Source: Pseudomonadota bacterium
Lineage (GTDB): Bacteria > Pseudomonadota > Alphaproteobacteria > Rhizobiales > Beijerinckiaceae
Length of the DNA stretch: 6,348 nucleotides
Reading direction: 5' to 3'
NCBI GenBank assembly: GCA_023426505.1
Contig: JAFAAP010000275.1
Location: 1-6,348 of the forward strand
Under the pieces are notes generated by a model. That model ran no database searches, was not told the origin of the DNA, and was given only the letters and a program-made list of their open reading frames with translations. The position numbers were made by a program, and so were the translations under genes. How positions within the stretch are numbered: position 1 is the first letter of the stretch; the number at the start of each line of letters is the position of its first letter. This document shows positions 3,793 to 6,348 of the stretch, piece after piece.

Positions 3793-6348
3793 GTGGATGT
3801 CGCGCAGTGGCTACGGAGCCTCGGGCTGGCGCAGTACGAGCAGGCGTTCCGCGACAATGCCGTGGATGCCGACATCCTGCTGCGGCTCACTGGCGAAGAC
3901 CTGAAGGAGCTCGGCGTCCATGCGGTCGGCCACCGCCGCAAACTCCTTGACGCCATTTCACACCTCGATCGCTCGCTGGCTAACCCCGCCAACATTGGTG
4001 TGGAAGCGGAGCGGCGGCAATTGACAGTGATGTTCTGCGACCTCGTCGCGTCGACCACCCTCGCAAGCACTCTGGACCCCGAGGAATACCGCGCCGTCCT
4101 CAGCGCTTATCATGAAGCCTGCTCTGGAACCGTTGCCGAGTGCGGGGGCTTCGTGGCGAAGTACATGGGCGACGGGGTGCTCGCGTATTTCGGCTATCCG
4201 CAGGCTCACGAGGATGATGCGGTCAGGGCTGTGAGGGCCGGGCTGGACCTGACGGCGGAGGTGGCCCGTGCTCCGGTTCCGTCCGGAGTGGATCCGTTGC
4301 GCGCCCGGGTCGGCATTGCCACGGGCGTAGTCGTGGTGGGTGATCTCGTCGGCGTAGGTGCAGCCCAGGAACGGAGTGTGGTGGGCGAGCCCCCCAATCT
4401 TGCCGCGCGGCTCCAGGCCCTTGCGGCGCCGGGTGCGGTGGTCATCGCGGCGTCGACCCGGCGCCTGCTCGGCAGCGGGTTCAACCTCGCCGATCTCGGT
4501 CCCCAGCACCTGAAGGGCTTCGCCGCTCCCATTGAGGCCTGGCAGGTGCTCGGCGCCCGCGTTGTTGAGAGCCGCTTCGAGGCCCACGGTCCAGGGGATA
4601 CGCCTCTGATTGGGCGAGTTGAGGAGCTGCGCCTGCTTGCGCAACGGTGGGAGCAGGCCAAGGGTGGGGATGGGCAGGTGGCGTGGGTGTCCGGCGAAGC
4701 CGGGATCGGCAAATCGCGGGTCGCACGCGAGTTCCGCGACCACGTGCGGCCAGAGCCCCACACCGAGGTGCAGTGCCAGTGCTCACCCTTCTTCAGCAAC
4801 TCCCCCCTGCATCCGTTCGTCGAGCGGATTGAGCGGGATGCGGGGTTCCGGCAGGACGATCCGGCTGGCGCGCGACTGGTGAAGCTGGAGACCCTCCTAG
4901 CCCAGGCAACGGGTAACGTCCTGCCGGTTGCGCCTGTTTTCGCCGCGATGCTCTCGCTTGCCACGGACGATCGATACGGGCCATCCCCATACGATCCGGG
5001 GCAGGAGCGAGAACGGATGATGGAGGCGCTGATCGGCTACCTGCTTGGCCTCGCCCGGCGGCGGCCACTCCTCCTGCTGGTCGAAGATGTTCACTGGGCT
5101 GATCCAACGACCCTTGAGGTGATGGACCGGTTGGTCGACCGCATGGGATCCGAGCGTGTCCTGCTGCTGATCACCGCCCGGCCGGAGTTCTCGTCCGGAT
5201 GGCGTGAGCGGCCGGGGGTCACAGTGATCCCGCTGGTTGGCCTGTCGCAGCACCAGACCGCCGACCTCGCTGAAGCGGTTGCAGGCCGGGCGGAACTGCC
5301 GGCAGACGTGTTCCGCCAGATCCTCGTGCGGACTGATGGCGTGCCGCTCTTCGTCGAGGAGCTGACCAAGGCTGTGCTCGAGCGCGAGTCCGGCGCCGTC
5401 CCGGCCACCCTGCACGATAGTCTGATGGCACGCCTGGACCGGGTTCCAGCCGCGAAGGCAGTAGCCCAGCAGGCCTCCGTGATTGGCCGGGAGTTCACCT
5501 ACGATGTGCTGGCCAGCATCAGCCCGCAGGGCGAACCCGGACTGCGTGCGGCGCTCCGGCAGCTCATCTCGGCCGGGCTGATCTCCATGCGTGGCACCCA
5601 CCCCGAAGTGACCTACACGTTCAAGCACGCGCTCGTGCGTGACGCCGCCTACGGGAGCCTGCTCAAGAGCCGCCGGCAGGACCTGCATGCGAGGATCGCG
5701 GAGGTTCTCGAACGAGGCTACCCCGATGCGGTTGCCCGCCAGCCCGAGCTCGTCGCCCACCACCTGAGCGAGGCGCGCCTGCCGGACCGGGCGGTCGTCT
5801 ACTGGCAGCGTGCCGCGGGTGATGCCGCCCGCAGGCAGGCTCACCAGGAGGCGATTGCGCACTGTAGGCGCGGTCTCGAAATGGCCAGCCTCATCCCCGA
5901 CCCAGCGCTGCGCACCCGGCAAGAGCTGCGGTTGCAGGTGCGCTTGGGAAACTCCGCAACAAGTGCCAAGGGCTATTCGGCGCCGGAGGTCGGGAAGGCG
6001 CTGTATCGGGCGCGCGATCTGTGTATGGAGTTGGGCGACGAGCAGCTCATGCACCCTATCCTGGTCGGACTCTTCTTCTTCCATGTAAACAAGGCGGAGC
6101 TGCGCACGGCCGAGAGGCTCGGCGTCGAACTCCTGGCGCTAGGTGAGGCCCGGAACGACCGCATTCTCCAGATCGATGGTCACAAGACGCTGCTGAACGC
6201 ATGCTACAAGCTCGGCAAGTTCGTGGAGGCGCAGGAGCACTTCGAGCGAGGGATGCGCCTCTACGAGGAGGATCCCTGGCCTGCGGCCCTGATCGAGCAG
6301 TTCGATGATCCAGGGCCGCACTTGCTGGTGATCGGCGGATGCGTGTTG
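3793..6348 (+). CDS. SAM domain / class III nucleotide cyclase / STAND ATPase / TPR signalling protein (C-terminus beyond the window)
   Basis: The frame is open for 852 codons to the right edge. Domains in order: a SAM interaction domain (about residues 1-58: VDVAQWLRSLGLAQYE, later GHRRKLLDAI); a class III adenylate/guanylate cyclase (about 74-240); and a signal-transduction ATPase with Walker A GEAGIGKS (301-308), Walker B LLLLVEDVHWAD (426-437), LITARPEF (459-466) and GVPLFVEEL (516-524). From about residue 670 a helical TPR-like region begins. The cyclase looks active: metal-binding Asp83 (FCDLVAST) and Asp127 (KYMGDG), Lys123, and the catalytic Asn202/Arg206 pair (PPNLAARL). The position that is Asp in canonical class IIIa enzymes appears to be Ser195, resembling class IIIb (bicarbonate-responsive, sAC-like) cyclases. 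Made in the cytoplasm, it should produce cAMP or cGMP under control of its ATPase/TPR part. The start is GTG with AGGAG upstream; the residues fit the usual MDVA-WL beginning. Relatives run to roughly 1,100 residues, so about a quarter is missing. Substrate and trigger are not shown. Confidence 0.93.
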   Translation, partial: MDVAQWLRSLGLAQYEQAFRDNAVDADILLRLTGEDLKELGVHAVGHRRKLLDAISHLDRSLANPANIGVEAERRQLTVMFCDLVASTTLASTLDPEEYRAVLSAYHEACSGTVAECGGFVAKYMGDGVLAYFGYPQAHEDDAVRAVRAGLDLTAEVARAPVPSGVDPLRARVGIATGVVVVGDLVGVGAAQERSVVGEPPNLAARLQALAAPGAVVIAASTRRLLGSGFNLADLGPQHLKGFAAPIEAWQVLGARVVESRFEAHGPGDTPLIGRVEELRLLAQRWEQAKGGDGQVAWVSGEAGIGKSRVAREFRDHVRPEPHTEVQCQCSPFFSNSPLHPFVERIERDAGFRQDDPAGARLVKLETLLAQATGNVLPVAPVFAAMLSLATDDRYGPSPYDPGQERERMMEALIGYLLGLARRRPLLLLVEDVHWADPTTLEVMDRLVDRMGSERVLLLITARPEFSSGWRERPGVTVIPLVGLSQHQTADLAEAVAGRAELPADVFRQILVRTDGVPLFVEELTKAVLERESGAVPATLHDSLMARLDRVPAAKAVAQQASVIGREFTYDVLASISPQGEPGLRAALRQLISAGLISMRGTHPEVTYTFKHALVRDAAYGSLLKSRRQDLHARIAEVLERGYPDAVARQPELVAHHLSEARLPDRAVVYWQRAAGDAARRQAHQEAIAHCRRGLEMASLIPDPALRTRQELRLQVRLGNSATSAKGYSAPEVGKALYRARDLCMELGDEQLMHPILVGLFFFHVNKAELRTAERLGVELLALGEARNDRILQIDGHKTLLNACYKLGKFVEAQEHFERGMRLYEEDPWPAALIEQFDDPGPHLLVIGGCVL

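Noticed and set aside
3958..4761. A 267-codon open frame on the minus strand, with another at 4206-4964
   Set aside because: Both are antisense to the cyclase domain and Walker A region and show no domain or convincing ribosome site.
4897..6084. A 395-codon open frame on the minus strand
   Set aside because: It lies wholly antisense to the SAM-cyclase-ATPase gene, whose motifs are intact on the plus strand. Its Gln/His/Arg-rich translation has no recognisable domain and is typical of a GC-rich shadow frame.
1..6348. CRISPR array, tRNA, rRNA, integrase, transposase or toxin-antitoxin gene
   Set aside because: I looked on both strands and saw no regularly spaced repeats, no cloverleaf, and no reading frame with the motifs of these elements.

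Overview
The window is GC-rich bacterial chromosome. Its gene content suggests an alphaproteobacterium, most likely of the Hyphomicrobiales (Bradyrhizobium/Microvirga/Methylobacterium type). The evidence is a solitary ABC_sub_bind-type substrate-binding protein with an RRREL-style leader, a dCache membrane sensor beside it, and a large SAM-cyclase-ATPase-TPR protein. Expansions of these families are known in that order. The assignment is an inference from gene families, not from a marker gene.

Layout. (1) Positions 1-922, minus strand: a membrane sensor with a periplasmic dCache domain. Its frame is broken by one in-frame TAG at 233-235 but continues intact to the window edge, through the end of the Cache domain and into the second membrane helix. 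(2) 1035-2135, minus: a complete periplasmic substrate-binding protein, 112 bases upstream of the sensor and probably in the same transcript. No permease or ATPase gene is visible, so a sensing role together with the sensor is as plausible as transport. Its strong Shine-Dalgarno sequence lies inside a perfect 6-bp hairpin. (3) 2136-2431: an intergenic stretch holding the leader of the binding-protein gene and otherwise unexplained sequence. (4) 2432-3427, minus: a complete NADPH-type aldo/keto reductase with an intact catalytic tetrad. (5) 3428-3792: a 365-base divergent intergenic region with several inverted repeats. (6) 3793 to the right edge, plus: a large open gene (852 codons here, C-terminus missing) encoding a SAM domain, a class III nucleotide cyclase, a STAND-type ATPase and a TPR-like region. 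It starts at GTG behind AGGAG. It is the largest gene in the window, yet because it has no stop codon inside the window a closed-ORF search would miss it; long antisense frames opposite it are shadows.

The genes fit environmental sensing plus general redox metabolism: a periplasmic binding protein and membrane sensor (the latter apparently disabled or awaiting readthrough), a cytoplasmic cyclic-nucleotide signalling protein, and a housekeeping-type oxidoreductase. I see no phage genes, transposase, CRISPR array, tRNA, rRNA or defence system. The most noteworthy points are the single nonsense codon in the sensor, the hairpin over the binding-protein ribosome binding site, and the structured divergent intergenic region. 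I found no clearly new biological system.
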